Below, in pieces: positions 11,636-23,148 of a stretch of DNA of 64,000 nucleotides. Where the stretch lies: the NCBI GenBank assembly GCA_022925895.1, contig JAKSYS010000229.1:1-64000 (forward strand), in the 5' to 3' direction. Source of the stretch: Fragilaria crotonensis. Lineage: Eukaryota; Bacillariophyta; Fragilariophyceae; Fragilariales; Fragilariaceae. How positions within the stretch are numbered: the stretch's first letter is position 1; every line of letters begins with the position of its first letter. The position numbers and the translations under genes were made by a program. Under the pieces are notes generated by a model that had not been told where the DNA came from, made no database searches, and worked only from the letters and a program-made list of their open reading frames with translations.

Positions 11636-14482
11636 ATGTCAGGATTTGTATGCTACAACCCGCATTGTATGAGCCGTCACAAACTGTTCACAACAGAAAA
11701 GGCATTCACAATCCATTTTCAGCGGTCACCGACATGTTTAGCTTTTCTCCGTCGCGGCCATTCAACAACCACAACACCAGTTGCGCAATATCGCGTTGAC
11801 GCAACCTTTGATGAAAGCGTTTTTACAAGTACCAAACGTCCCAAGCATTTGCGTTGCGAAGTGGTAAATGACTTGTACAATCGTGCAGCTCCATCGTCGT
11901 TGAACGCACTGCCAGCATTGTTGCCACCCGTCATTCATATGACGGAATCACCGTTTGATGATATAAATGACATTCAAAATCTTGTGGATGAACCCAATGA
12001 TATACCTGAATGTCCAACACGTCATGATAGAGTTGCCGCATCACAATTTATGTTTTCTACGGATCAAAAATGGACCATTTCATTGTTAAAGATATTGGAT
12101 GACATAAATGCGCCTGATTATGCGTTTGAATCGGTCTTAAAATGGGCCAGACATGCCCACGCAGATGGGTACTCATTTAATCCCGTCGGTGGGCAATCGC
12201 GATTGAAAAATGTGGATGTTCTGTTTCAATCTGTGACAAACGCACAGAGGCTGTTACCTGCGGTTGTCACTGTGGAGGTGCCGCACGGACCACCGTGCGA
12301 TGTCATCGCTTATGAATTCGCACCGCAATTACTTAACTTGTTGCAAAACCCGTCCATCATGACTGCTGAAAATCTATTGATTGATTTGAACAATCCCTTG
12401 GTACCATATCAGAGCCCTGATGGCAGACTTGGGGATGCGCTTTCTGGGAGTGTGTATCGCGATGCATACCAACGAATGATAACGAATCCGGCACGACAAT
12501 TATTTGTTCCCATTATCCAATGGATCGACCGCACACATGTGACAGGTAATGCCCGATTTTCACTGAAACCATACATGTTCGCGCCAGCTATTTTTAAAGA
12601 GGAGTTTCGTCGTAAGCTACAGGCCTGGGGATATCATGGCTTCCTCCCAAAAGCAAAATTATCATCCGCACAAAATCAAACTAACATGAAACAAGGTGAC
12701 AATGTGCGGAACTATCATGCCCAGTTGGATGCAGTGTTAAGTTCATTTACTTCGGCCGGTCCCTATTTAATGAATGTATCATTGCCAATTGGTCCACAGG
12801 GAATCATGCAAGTGGATGTCGTCACTTGTATTCTGTATGTCATTCAAGACATGCAAGAAGGTGACATGTTGTGTGGTCGATTTGGGTCACATGGAGCAGG
12901 CATTCAGCGACATAGTCGTGCGTGTGATGTCGATCATGAAAATTTGGATAATCCTGAGGTCCAATGTTCTATGCTTTCAGCCCACGATATTGCAGCCATT
13001 GCGCGTGATCCCAACGTGGCAACTCGAAAACGATGGTCACAACATCGTTTGAATAATGTCTTTGATAGCATTCCGATGGCCGACCCAATTCGTGGAATAT
13101 ATGGTGCAACACCGGTTGAAACCATGCATGCGTTTCGTAAAGGCATGATCGAAATGGTCACGTTCTTGATTCTTGAAAATGTCCCTCCCAGCCAGTTGGC
13201 GGCGTTGGACGCCCTTGCAATTCGGTTTCACAATACGCACCGACAAACAATTCGCCGAACGTTTCCTGCAACGGATTTTAGCCAAGGTATCACAAATTTG
13301 ACAAAAATTTCAGCAGCGGAACGTTTGGGTTTGGTATTTTTGTTTGTAATTCTGGCACAATATGATGAAGGATGGCTGATTTTAGAATCCACGTTTGAAA
13401 TGCGGCGAGTAAGAGCCCAAAGTGCTGATAAAAACGCTGCAGCCGAAGAAGCTGCCAACCTTCCTGCTGTGATTTCTGTCTTTGAGGCAATGTTATGTTT
13501 TGATCAATGGCTCAATAAAACCTCATACTGGACCCCGCAGCATCATGCAGAATCCAAAATGGTTGTTCAGAATGCCATCAAAACATTAATGTCCATGTGT
13601 GTAACTGACATTCCACTGTCCAAAAACAAATCGTGGAAGTTTCCAAAGTTTCACGAATTGTTGCATTTACTCGACAATATGGAACGGTTTGGTGCTCCAA
13701 TCAATTATTGTGCGCAACGTCCAGAATCACTGTTAATTCCAGTTGCCAAAAAGCCTGGCCGCCGAGCACAAAAACGTCACAATGGATCTGCTTACGAACT
13801 ACAATCTGCGCAACGCTTGTCGTATTCACTGATGATTAATGCAGTCTATACCAGAATATGGGACACCACAAAAGGTGCCGCTAACGTTCCTGAGAACACC
13901 AATCCTCCGACCAGCACTGGCAAAGCCACTTTTGGAACATTGACATGTGACTTCACAACTGGATATCGGTTGTGTTGGCATACTCAAACCAATGTCTCAT
14001 TGATGCACATTCCCGATACTGTATTGCAGTTCTTGAGTTACCAATTTGGTTCAAAGGTGCATGTGTGCACGGAGCTGAGGCACAACGCATCCACGTATCG
14101 ATGCCATCCATCATTCCAATCTGGAGGTCCTGTTTATGATTGGATGAATGTGAACTTCAAAACCAAAACGTCCAACAGAGTCTCGGTGCATCCGTGCCGT
14201 TTAACTATGGTTGTTGTTACCAACAATCTGCAACCCATTCGACTGGTTGTCCAAAAAGGCTTACACACAACTGGCATCAAATCAGTGCTTCTGACCGAAT
14301 GGTTAATGTCCGACGATTATACCGTTATTGAACCTTCTGATATAGATGGCCCCTGCTTTGCTATTTTGATTAAGGATGATGGCTCTAAAATTTTGCAAAC
14401 GTTGCCTCGCCATTTGTGGGCATCAGAATTTACTGAACCTGTGGACGAGTCAAGCAAATGCTATCTCAAAACAGGGTCATAA
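11636..14482 (+). CDS. DDE-type transposase, CACTA/Plavaka-like
   Basis: An uninterrupted 948-residue frame from ATG 11636. The N-terminus has a C2HC zinc-finger-like pattern (Cys6, Cys11, His27, Cys34) in CYNPHC...HFQRSPTC, as in Plavaka-type transposases, whose N-termini resemble degenerate C2H2 fingers. Around residues 290-345 the run VPIIQWIDRTHVTG...FRRKLQAWGYHGFLP matches the first catalytic-Asp region (Asp near residue 299) and the following 'PY..R...W...GYLP' part of Transposase_21/Plavaka proteins. A later block, RACDVDHENLDNPE..C, then GIYGATPVETMHAFRKGM, fits the downstream conserved core. I could not place the remaining acidic residues with confidence. The KDZ superfamily is the alternative. 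The frame looks whole, unlike its neighbour. Confidence 0.65.
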   Translation: MSGFVCYNPHCMSRHKLFTTEKAFTIHFQRSPTCLAFLRRGHSTTTTPVAQYRVDATFDESVFTSTKRPKHLRCEVVNDLYNRAAPSSLNALPALLPPVIHMTESPFDDINDIQNLVDEPNDIPECPTRHDRVAASQFMFSTDQKWTISLLKILDDINAPDYAFESVLKWARHAHADGYSFNPVGGQSRLKNVDVLFQSVTNAQRLLPAVVTVEVPHGPPCDVIAYEFAPQLLNLLQNPSIMTAENLLIDLNNPLVPYQSPDGRLGDALSGSVYRDAYQRMITNPARQLFVPIIQWIDRTHVTGNARFSLKPYMFAPAIFKEEFRRKLQAWGYHGFLPKAKLSSAQNQTNMKQGDNVRNYHAQLDAVLSSFTSAGPYLMNVSLPIGPQGIMQVDVVTCILYVIQDMQEGDMLCGRFGSHGAGIQRHSRACDVDHENLDNPEVQCSMLSAHDIAAIARDPNVATRKRWSQHRLNNVFDSIPMADPIRGIYGATPVETMHAFRKGMIEMVTFLILENVPPSQLAALDALAIRFHNTHRQTIRRTFPATDFSQGITNLTKISAAERLGLVFLFVILAQYDEGWLILESTFEMRRVRAQSADKNAAAEEAANLPAVISVFEAMLCFDQWLNKTSYWTPQHHAESKMVVQNAIKTLMSMCVTDIPLSKNKSWKFPKFHELLHLLDNMERFGAPINYCAQRPESLLIPVAKKPGRRAQKRHNGSAYELQSAQRLSYSLMINAVYTRIWDTTKGAANVPENTNPPTSTGKATFGTLTCDFTTGYRLCWHTQTNVSLMHIPDTVLQFLSYQFGSKVHVCTELRHNASTYRCHPSFQSGGPVYDWMNVNFKTKTSNRVSVHPCRLTMVVVTNNLQPIRLVVQKGLHTTGIKSVLLTEWLMSDDYTVIEPSDIDGPCFAILIKDDGSKILQTLPRHLWASEFTEPVDESSKCYLKTGS

Positions 14483-14528
14483 TAAAATAAATGTTATACT
14501 TAATTCATGTAAAAGGTTTCAATTTATT
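14481..14528. terminator. Convergent polyadenylation signals
   Basis: AATAAA at 14481-14486 overlaps the transposase stop codon on the plus strand. TTTATT at 14523-14528 is an AATAAA signal for the minus-strand accessory gene, whose frame ends at 14542. The two genes therefore share a compact convergent 3' region. Confidence 0.55.
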
Positions 14529-14541
14529 TCTGTCATCAATG

Positions 14542-17500
14542 TCATTTTTTCAATCCTCTGCTGTCGCTGTCCTTCATATCGAAAAATGTAACCCGCCGGA
14601 ATCCAACAAACTCACTCTTCACCAATGGAGTAGAGGTACAATAATTCAAAGCCTCTTCGCAAAGAGGGAGGGCTTTAACCTCATTCGCATCATACACAAA
14701 TCCTCCATGAATGCAAACGGCATGACAACAGCTACCGTCCGATGCAGTCAGAACACCAAGCAAGAGGTTTCGCGCATCGAGGTCAACTCTCCAATCGAAT
14801 TGTCGAGGCAAACGCCGAATCACTATCCAAGTCGGAAGAATGCTTCGCATGTTTCACAACATTTTCCAAAGCATCGACAACTGCCCCTTTTAAAATTTCT
14901 TCACCGAAATTGTCAATGGTAGATGCCTCGTCGCAAAACCTAGCGAAAACAAAGCTGAAGCAAGGGCCTTCGACACACACAAATCTTTTCCATCAGCTTG
15001 ATTGAAGTGGACAGCAGGCGCCCATAACATTGCAAGTTTGGATGGTGGTGCAAGTGAGATGGTTTGTAATCACCACGGGCACATCCACGAACCCACGTAG
15101 ATCCCCATCTTCAACTCCTTCACAAATGGTTCACCAAATGCCATACTGACAAACTCTTCCTCCAAAGTTGTCTCCTTATTATTTTCCATTCGACCTAACC
15201 ATTTCTCTTTTGAAGTAACAGGCTTTCGAATGACTGACTTTTGCCATTTTGCCTCTTCCTTTTCAAGACGTATTTTCTCATGTTTCTTGATGTTCATTGG
15301 ACTTCTTGCAACCTTAGAAGGTGTGGGTGGTGCCTTTGCTGTGACATTCGGCGTCTGGGAATTGTCTGTTCCAAAGCGAAAGTTTGTCGATTCGCTCCGC
15401 TGGAAGGTCAGCAAATCCAAGCTTCTTTCGCCTCTTGGCATTCGTTACATCCTTCTCATTTATGACCTTCTTTGTTGCTTCATAATCAATCACATGGCGA
15501 ACTTGGGAGGCACATATCGCACACGAACAACTTTATGTTTGGCGATTCTTACTTCAACATCACGTGGAACGTCAGTCCACTTGTCTGTTTGATGCATGTT
15601 GATAATATGTTGAATGTCCACATCTGCATATTCGCTTCGGACCCATTCTTCATCAACTTTTAGTTCTTCTTCAGAGACCACCATTGTTTTTGGATCTGTT
15701 TCGCTTGGTTCTTGATAAACCAAGCGAGCATAAAAGCTGTTGTTTGCTTTTTCAAAGCGGAGCCCCTTAACCATCGTAAGGCGAGTAAACATGAACTCGT
15801 TCGTCAACTCCTTCGTAAACTGAGATCGTTCATTCTTGATACCTTTAATCAACTCACGGATGTATTCTTTCTTGGATTCGGAGCAATCTCGGGCTTTCAT
15901 TTGCTTTGCCCAAAACTCAATCGTTTTCTGGTGATCCTTTTCACTTGACCAGTTCCACTTTTCAAAACTCTCTGCAATAAATTTTGAGAGTTCCGCTTTG
16001 AAACCTTTGTCGATAGTGACAATTGTATCATCTGCAGTCGCTGTAGCATGGTATTTGTGATAGAAGGCCCCAATCGTAGTTGTCGACTGTGTAGAAACCT
16101 TTTGCTGTTTGGCTTCCTCAGTGAGCACGATGTAATCATTGTCGACATCACCATCATCATCATCGCTTTTGAGTCTTCCTTTCTTTCGTTGGGGTACCAC
16201 ATTGTCATCTTCAAACAGAACATCATCAAGATGCAATCGTTTCAACAATTCGCCATCTTTGCGCTTCTTTGTGGGGGTTCGAATGTGAGTTTGATGGGTC
16301 CAAGTTTTGAAGGATCCTCGATCTTCTTGATTGTGTACCCTGGTTCTTCATCTGCCGACTTGTCTTCTTTGTTGGTGTGTCTTCAATTTCGATGTCTGCA
16401 ACGTCGTCTTTTGTTGGTGTGTGGTCGATTCTGATTTCTGCAACAATAGTGTCAGGATCGATTATTGTCAAATCATCAGCAGAGGCTCTTGCGATTTCAT
16501 TTGATTGTGAAGCAACCTGCGTTGCAGCAGCCATCGAAGGCTCTGTCTCTGGCGACATAAAATTGATTTCATTGTCATCAACAGTTTCCCTTAATGCAGC
16601 AGAGGCTTTCGCATCTGGCGACATTAAATTGATTGTCACATTTTCATCCAGATTCATGGATACACCAGCCCCTCTCTTTGCTGGTGATGATAAATCAAAA
16701 GCCTTATCTGCCTTTTCTGCTGGTGAAGATAAATCAACAATGATATTTCTGTCGGGGCTCTGGGAAACATCAATTGCAGATGAATCACCTTGAGCTGCAG
16801 CTTGGTGTCTTTTCTTTTTCTCTTCATCAATTTGTTTGCGCAGTAGGCGAAGTTTTGGCTTGGACAATGTCTGGCGCTTTTTCATTGTGTCGAAATCGGG
16901 CCAAGCAAGTGTACTCTGCTTTGTTTCCAAGTATAATGGATTGACCGAATTGTTCTTGTTCACTCGTTTTGGGAACACCTCATATTGCATAGCAGCCATC
17001 CGATCAAAGAGAACAAACCATTCTTGGCGAAGCATAGTAAGATAATCTGCCAATATCAAGTCGTTGTTTTCCGTCGGGAGTGGTTCAAAAAACCGTCTGT
17101 CAAAGTAGGCAAACCACTCCTTTGTGATGTTATCCTGATGTAGCTCCCAATTCTTCTGAGGACCAAATTGCTCATCGAAATTCATTCGTTCCACTTTTTG
17201 GGTGCAAACATTTCGCAATATAATCCCGACAGCAGCAACAACTCCCACTCCACAGTTCCATCCATCGTCTTGTCGTGGGAGCAAATTTGCTTCTGGGAGA
17301 CGTAAGGCCGGAAAGCTTTTGGTTCCAAGCATATTGCCTTGGGACGTTTTCCAAATGGGAACACCATCTCATAGCCGCACCTTGCGCAGGCATGCTTTCT
17401 TGGTAAACTTTGGTGCTGTATGACAAGTTCAGGAACCAAATGATGCCTGTATCAATGGAGACATCCCGCGTCCCAAACGGATATTTGCTGCAGTATCGGA

Positions 17501-19505
17501 AGAAAAATGGTTTTGGAGAATTGTCTGCATTCTCAATGTCACCAACGTTGTCACGAATGTACCCTGGATTGAAGACAAAAGTAACACTCCAGTGCTCACC
17601 ATCCTCATTTTGAGGGAACACTAATACCTGTTTCGAAAGCAATCCGGGATTTCTCTCGATGATTTCATGCACCACAAAGTCTTGCTGAACTTGTTGTGTA
17701 CGTTTAATCTGTTTCGAACCTGTTCCCAAAATCTTTTGGACCAAGGCTTCGAGTTCCTTTTCATCCATTGATGCATTGTCTTTTTCCAATTGAAGGAGGG
17801 CTTTGTAAGATGCGTGCGCCGCAAAACCTTTCTTCAAGACGCTTCCAAAATAAACAGACAAAATGAAAGTTGCATCTTCATATCTTCCATCACATGTCAA
17901 AATCGAAAGCATCAAGTTTATCTCACCACTCGAAAACCATTGTGTTCCTTCCGATTCACTATGTTGCTTGCGACGGACCAGCGTCATTTCGCCTTTCAAG
18001 AACAACGAATTGGCAGGCAACAAAGGCTCAAGTGGACCAGGCAAGAGTTTGCGCAAAAGCGGTAGTGACATAAATAGATTGTCCGCATCTTTTCGATCGT
18101 AGACGAATCTTCCACCACCTATCAAAAGTGGAGGTGGATACTGGCACCAGAATGGTTGGGTCCTCGGTTCAACATTGACTGTGTCTTCATCATCTTCCTT
18201 GTCCTTGGCGGCATTTGCAGAATTGCGGTAATTCAATTCACCATGGCGCAAATGCATAAGCATTGGGTGCTTTGAATCATTTGTTGAGCGCAAAAAGGAT
18301 GATGGGGTTTGGGATTTCAATGCTGTTTGCAAATGCAAAGGAAGCATTTTAAACCCGTCATCTGCTTCACTTTTGTTCAACTGACGAAAACCAATCATCG
18401 TGTAGAAGTGAAATGCTGATGGTTCTGAACATTGAAGGAACACCTCAATCGTCTTGACATCCTTAATGGATGCACACCGTTTAATAACTTGAACCATCAT
18501 GAACAAACCCACTCCATTGCGGCGCCACGATGTTATCGAAGGCGGATGTGCTGTCAAATGGTGCGTCACTCCCAAGAAAGACACAAATACCGACATTGCT
18601 CCATGATCGTTTGGATCGCGATGCAATTGAAAAGTAACCGCTGACACTGTGATCAGGGATGAGGCATATGGCGTCAGGGATTTCGGTAGAACACCCTTTT
18701 TTGGCAACCCGAAGAGCAAGCATCATGATTGTGATATCTTGTTTCATGGCCCGATCGATTTGTTCTTCCATTGACGGAGAGGGATGGAAAATCTCGGTGT
18801 AAAATTGTCGAGCGCAAGTTAAGAAATTCTTTGGAGCTGTTCCAAAAAGAAATGTTTTCGACGCATTGCGGCCCCAAGAGAACATGGCGAAAATGCCACA
18901 TTTTATTGCCAATGTCTCCAGGCTTGAATATAGCCTCCGCAAACCGAAAGTGTTTGAACCAATTACGGAATGGAGGTAAATTCTGTTCCACAAAGCCGAC
19001 ATCCAACCCACGGATATACGCAGCAATTATGCCGCGCTTCTGTCCATGATTAAGTTGTCCAGCCAACTCATTAATTCCGTCAAACTTATACACCGAAGCT
19101 AATGTTGAAACTTTCGTGGGTGTACTTGGAACAGGAACCACAACATCGACGTCACCTTCAATAAGTTTGTGGATAACCTCAGGAGTGGAAGCGTTGTGCG
19201 GTACTGCCTCACCAGCAGCCTTGGCCATAACCTCAAGTCCTTGCATGGGATCGGCACTTGCAAGATTCGACAATGCCAATGCAGAAGCTGCCAAATCTGC
19301 ATCACCATCAATTCAACAGGAGGCATTTGGCTTGTCTCAGCTCTGGCATTTGCCTCTGAGGACGCGAAACCAAACTATCACTGTTTTCCATCCTACCAAT
19401 CATGAGTGTTGTCTCAGCATTGGTGACTGTTTCTGATGCGGCCGTGGACTCAGCTTCACTATCAACTTCACGAAGCATTTCACTCGTCAAATCTTTCCCA
19501 CTCAT
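14542..19505 (-). CDS. Transposon accessory protein: GNAT + Ulp1-like protease + papain-like module
   Basis: Probably one ~1,600-residue gene, split by several one-base frame changes. From the N-terminus (ATG 19505): an acidic Ser/Thr region; a GNAT acetyltransferase-like block (about 18640-18330) with R-R-N-G-V-G, the acetyl-CoA loop pattern, and FYTMIGFRQL; a Ulp1/C48-like protease block (about 17620-17230) with catalytic-type His in NEDGEHWSV and Cys in RQDDGWNCGVGV; Lys-rich sequence; a run of I-x-L-x-S-P motifs (about 16370-16790) resembling SUMO-interaction motifs; a charged region (15490-16248); and a C-terminal block (about 14990-14590) with Cys in KDLCVSKALASALF, then SCCHAV and FVYDAN, a Cys/His/Asn order like papain-fold peptidases. 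Ulp1 domains deconjugate SUMO-like proteins; here a role in protecting or regulating the transposase is inference. It could also be two genes. Confidence 0.55.
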
Positions 19506-19556
19506 GATGGAGAATCAACAATCGTATGATTTCAATCAGACCTCACAAACTTCAAT

Positions 19557-19988
19557 GACGCCCAATGGCTTGAACGGTCCTTTGCTAAACAAAGGACTAC
19601 TGCACCAACCGAGTAATGTGGGCTTTACCAGTAAGGCACGACGTGTAGGCACACTACTCTTTCGAGCAAGATCCTCGCAGGTGACTGGTGTCCACACACA
19701 AAACCCGAGCTGGTGCAGCAACAGAGAGAAGCAAGGAATGACAGGAACAATAATTGCGTCCTCGCAACAACTGTGGCCAAACAGCACAATGTCCTCCAAA
19801 TCAATCAACAACAATGTACCAGACGTCCAATTTCTTGAACGGTCCTTTGCTAAACAAAAGGACTACTGCACCAACCGAGTAATGTGGGCTTTACCAGTAA
19901 GGCACGACGTGTAGGCACACTACTCTTTCGAGCAAGATCCTCGCAGGTGACTGATGTCCACACACAAAACTCGAGATGGTGCAGCAAC
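19557..19988. repeat. Tandem direct repeat, two ~166-bp copies
   Basis: The segment 19557-19722 recurs at 19822-19988 with a few substitutions and one extra A in a run, separated by 99 bp. It begins immediately upstream of the accessory gene's ATG. The position suggests promoter or subterminal transposon repeats; I see no coding content. Confidence 0.85.
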
Positions 19989-21697
19989 TGAACAATCTTA
20001 TCAATCAATAACGACGACAATGCTTGCCAGCTGAAGTTGTTGGTTGTAAAACTGACAAAACAGATCAAAATTGGAGTGAGTTATTTCGATTGTGATGCAG
20101 CAAAGCAGTTTCCTCTTGGTTGCACAACGGTAAGATCTTGATCAGTACCAGGTACAGTGATAAAGAGTACCTACTGTCAAAGGAACAAGCGCGTAGTAAA
20201 ATACAACACAGTGCTCCTACCACCATGCAGTAGAGGCCACGTGTTTTTGGCGCGTACTACCAGTAAGTACTCACTGTACAAAAACAACAGTGCTGGTACG
20301 ACGATGCCGTAGAAAAGCGTGGAAGTAGAGTTTTTGTACATCCGGGTTACCCTGCGGCAACACACCAAAATTCCCTGATCTCATCCATTCAAAAGAACAA
20401 CAACCTTGTCATCTTCAAAGCCAAAACTCTCACAGATTCATCTCATGACATAAGAGGATGGGATGTTACTTACAGAAACGAATTTGGTGAAGAATTGAGA
20501 AAAGAGTGAATAGAAGTGTGTCAGTTCACTTGAGGATCTGACACTGGATGGAGTTGTGTACCAAAAATGTGTTCGACGCATAACGGTCGTTTAACGTCAT
20601 GTTAACATCGATTTAACGGATAATGTACCGAGAAGGTTTATACTACTTCTTCACACAAACGCAGGTTTTGAGGTGCATTAACTAGCAGGGACCGCAGTGG
20701 TTCGATGCCCGCAGCCCCAAGATCGTCAGTTCCATTTGCGTTCTCGAGGAGCCTTGGCGGTTTGTTTAACAGCAAAAGCAAATTGAATTGCGACATATAT
20801 ATAACGGCACGCCTACAAGACGAGTATCACTATCAACACCGAAACCACACCAAGTAACGATGCATCGAAACACAATTGCAACACAACGGTTGATTCCGTG
20901 ATATAACCGCAGTAGAAAAAACAATGGCAAATACAAAATGAAGAATTTCAAAGCCATTTGCTACGCGAAAAAGCGATGGAACAATAAGCAATCACACGAC
21001 AGCTAACCACCATATACGACAACCGCCAACATATGGAACGACCGGTACAGCAGCAATGTGTTTATCCTATTGTGATGCCGCATCTGCAGAGGCCCACATA
21101 GGTTACACAAAATTGTCTAACAATGAACACGTCTGTATTACGCATTAGCGAGACGGCGAGCAATCAAAGTAAAAGTAAGAACAATACAGTCGTATTGCAG
21201 ACCAGTAGAAGTACCGGCCGAAGTAAAGTACTTACTAAGAACTCAACGATAGTAAAAAGGGCAATGAAAACATTTGATGCAAACTACTAGATTACTTTCA
21301 CGGAAGTAGCGTTGAATCGTGTGAATCCAGTATCTTGTTCTACGTTGAATACAGCGGCAGCACGTTAATTTAATTTACCGTTTTTGTTCTTAGCACGGAA
21401 CCAGTTCACAGTGCCATCAATTTATTACTGAGATTTTAATGCGGAAACAATGTTCAAATTTAAATAATGCGCGGCACGCAATTAAGGTTTGACTTTCAAA
21501 TAAATCGTAAGTCGTAACTTTTGTTTGAACCACAACACGTGTTTTGGTTCACATTTATACATGCAACAAACCACATGTTGTCATACAACATATATCTACG
21601 TTGGATGAAATGATCAATGTTTGAATGAGTTTGCATTAATCGTGGAATTATAAAGACTTACTACAGCACGTTTTACATGAGTTCATAAAACGCAAGT
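19989..21697. other. Gene-free stretch, 1.7 kb
   Basis: A/T-rich with GTAC-rich patches (20140-20300). No supported gene or RNA. It probably contains the right end of the DNA transposon and the left end of the next broken element. Confidence 0.45.
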
Positions 21698-21706
21698 TTG
21701 CTTCAG

Positions 21707-23148
21707 ATGAACGGAATGCATCATCGCGGTCAACTGGACCCATCATCCGTTTTGGATGATGAACTGCCTTCGATACTTACCAAAAACATGTTGTATATGT
21801 CGAGACGAAATGATTGCGCAGTTGCTGAGGCCGTGCAAAGTGATCAAAAAGTACTATATCATCAACAACAACACCAAGTAACGCCGATCATGACTGGTTA
21901 TTCTCCCATGCCATCAATGCGAGACGGCGGAGAAACAGAGCGTGCGTTAATGCCTGGAAATGTTGCAATGGTTCCTCCTCATCCTCTTCCGCTTAACATG
22001 CAGCTTCAAAACACAATTGCGTCGCAACGCATGATGGTGAAAGAGTGTGTCAAAACAAAGTTGTTCAGTCGTCTCAAATTTTTAAAAAGACTTGCATGGT
22101 TTATATGATTTAAGACGTGGCACCGTTTGTTCGATGATTGTTGCTAATTGCAATGTAGCGACAGAAGACGTTGATGAATACTGGTGGGCAGACATGCGTA
22201 AACTTGTTGTTTGTACTCACACAGATCGTCGCAACAACGTCATCAAAAACATGCGCTTAAGATTCAGAGGTCGTACAATTTTATGAATGGCTCGAGTGCA
22301 ATCATATGACTAACGTTTGGTTTTGTTGTGTCAACGCAGACGGCATGTGTGGTAAGATACCGCACTTTAAAGTCAACAATGGTCAAAATGCCGATATGGA
22401 CTACATGTTAGCTATGCGAGACAATTTGGTTCATTATGTTCATTTAATTGATATCTATGCGCCTTGCATTGTGGGACACAGTAATTGGAATGACAAGGCT
22501 AACATGATGAGTTATTGTCGTTCCGATGCTTGTGTTTTCAATGAATATGTGTTCTCGTTAAGCGAAGCCTTTATGCTTCTTGTGTTACTAAATTACACAG
22601 AGACATGGATGTCTGAATTGGCATTGGAACAATCAAAGGTATGACGATAAAGTGCAATGTTTTGATTTTGTTCGATTGCCGTGCTAACACATTGCTATAA
22701 ATATGGCCGATACTTCGTTACAGATTCAAGCACATGTTAACGCTGTTGCGGGTCAGGTCCCGCGATTGTGGTAAGTTCTTGATTGCTGCGTGACAATATC
22801 GCAAGCATGCTACAAAGCTAACACTTGGTGCAATGGTAGGCACCAAAGTATACATTGTCACGAAAACAACGCAACGATACTAATGGTGTAGCTGGGATTG
22901 GATGGACTGAAGATGGCATGAATAAGTTTAATGAGCTCTACGATTCCGTGAAAGAAGACAGGATTTCGCGTGGAGTGATGTTTAATAATCAATTGCTGAA
23001 TGTTTTTTTGGAGCGCCAACGTGTTGTGAAACCAAATCCACGACGTGCAAACAACCGTAAGCGCAAAGCGATGCCACGAGATGATATGGGATGTATTGAC
23101 ACCGTGCTGTGCACAAATGAAAATCCAGACTGCATTGTGCCTTTATAA
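21707..23148 (+). pseudogene. Broken transposon-associated gene of unknown function
   Basis: Three consecutive frames (from ATG 21707, 22092-22286, about 22260-22638) join into protein-like text, and a 201-bp GTATGA...TAG intron (22639-22839) links in phase 0 to a last exon at 22840-23148. Recognisable blocks are KLFSRLKFLK, then DEYWW-ADMRK and RRNNVIKNMRLRFRG, then FSLSEAFMLLVLLNYTETWM, and after the intron GWTEDGMNKFNELYDSVKEDR and a basic tail. I recall this block order from many unannotated diatom proteins linked to repeats, but I know no function. There are two frame changes, near 22090 and 22265, and the true start may be in an upstream exon (a CTTCAG acceptor-like site precedes the ATG). 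Confidence 0.45.

Larger units (their letters stand above)
11636..19505. mobile_element. Two-gene DNA transposon, CACTA/Plavaka- or KDZ-like (minimum span)
   Basis: The span covers a plus-strand transposase (11636-14482) and a minus-strand accessory gene (about 19505 to 14542), which converge with only 60 bp between stop codons. Both belong to protein types I associate with diatom DNA transposons. Ulp1-like protease capture is well known in plant Mutator and CACTA elements. The true ends lie outside this span; tandem direct repeats at 19557-19988 may be subterminal. Terminal inverted repeats and the target-site duplication were not identified, so the superfamily is provisional. Confidence 0.55.

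Noticed and set aside
14740-15005. Plus-strand frames in the transposon 3' region
   Set aside because: Shadows of the minus-strand accessory gene, which carries the conserved-looking text.
11151-20700. Terminal inverted repeats of the DNA transposon
   Set aside because: Inspection by eye of both flanks gave no convincing inverted match, so ends are left open.
20690-20735. GGTTCGATGCC, like a tRNA B box
   Set aside because: The flanking bases cannot form a T-stem and no A box or acceptor stem fits upstream, so no tRNA was called.
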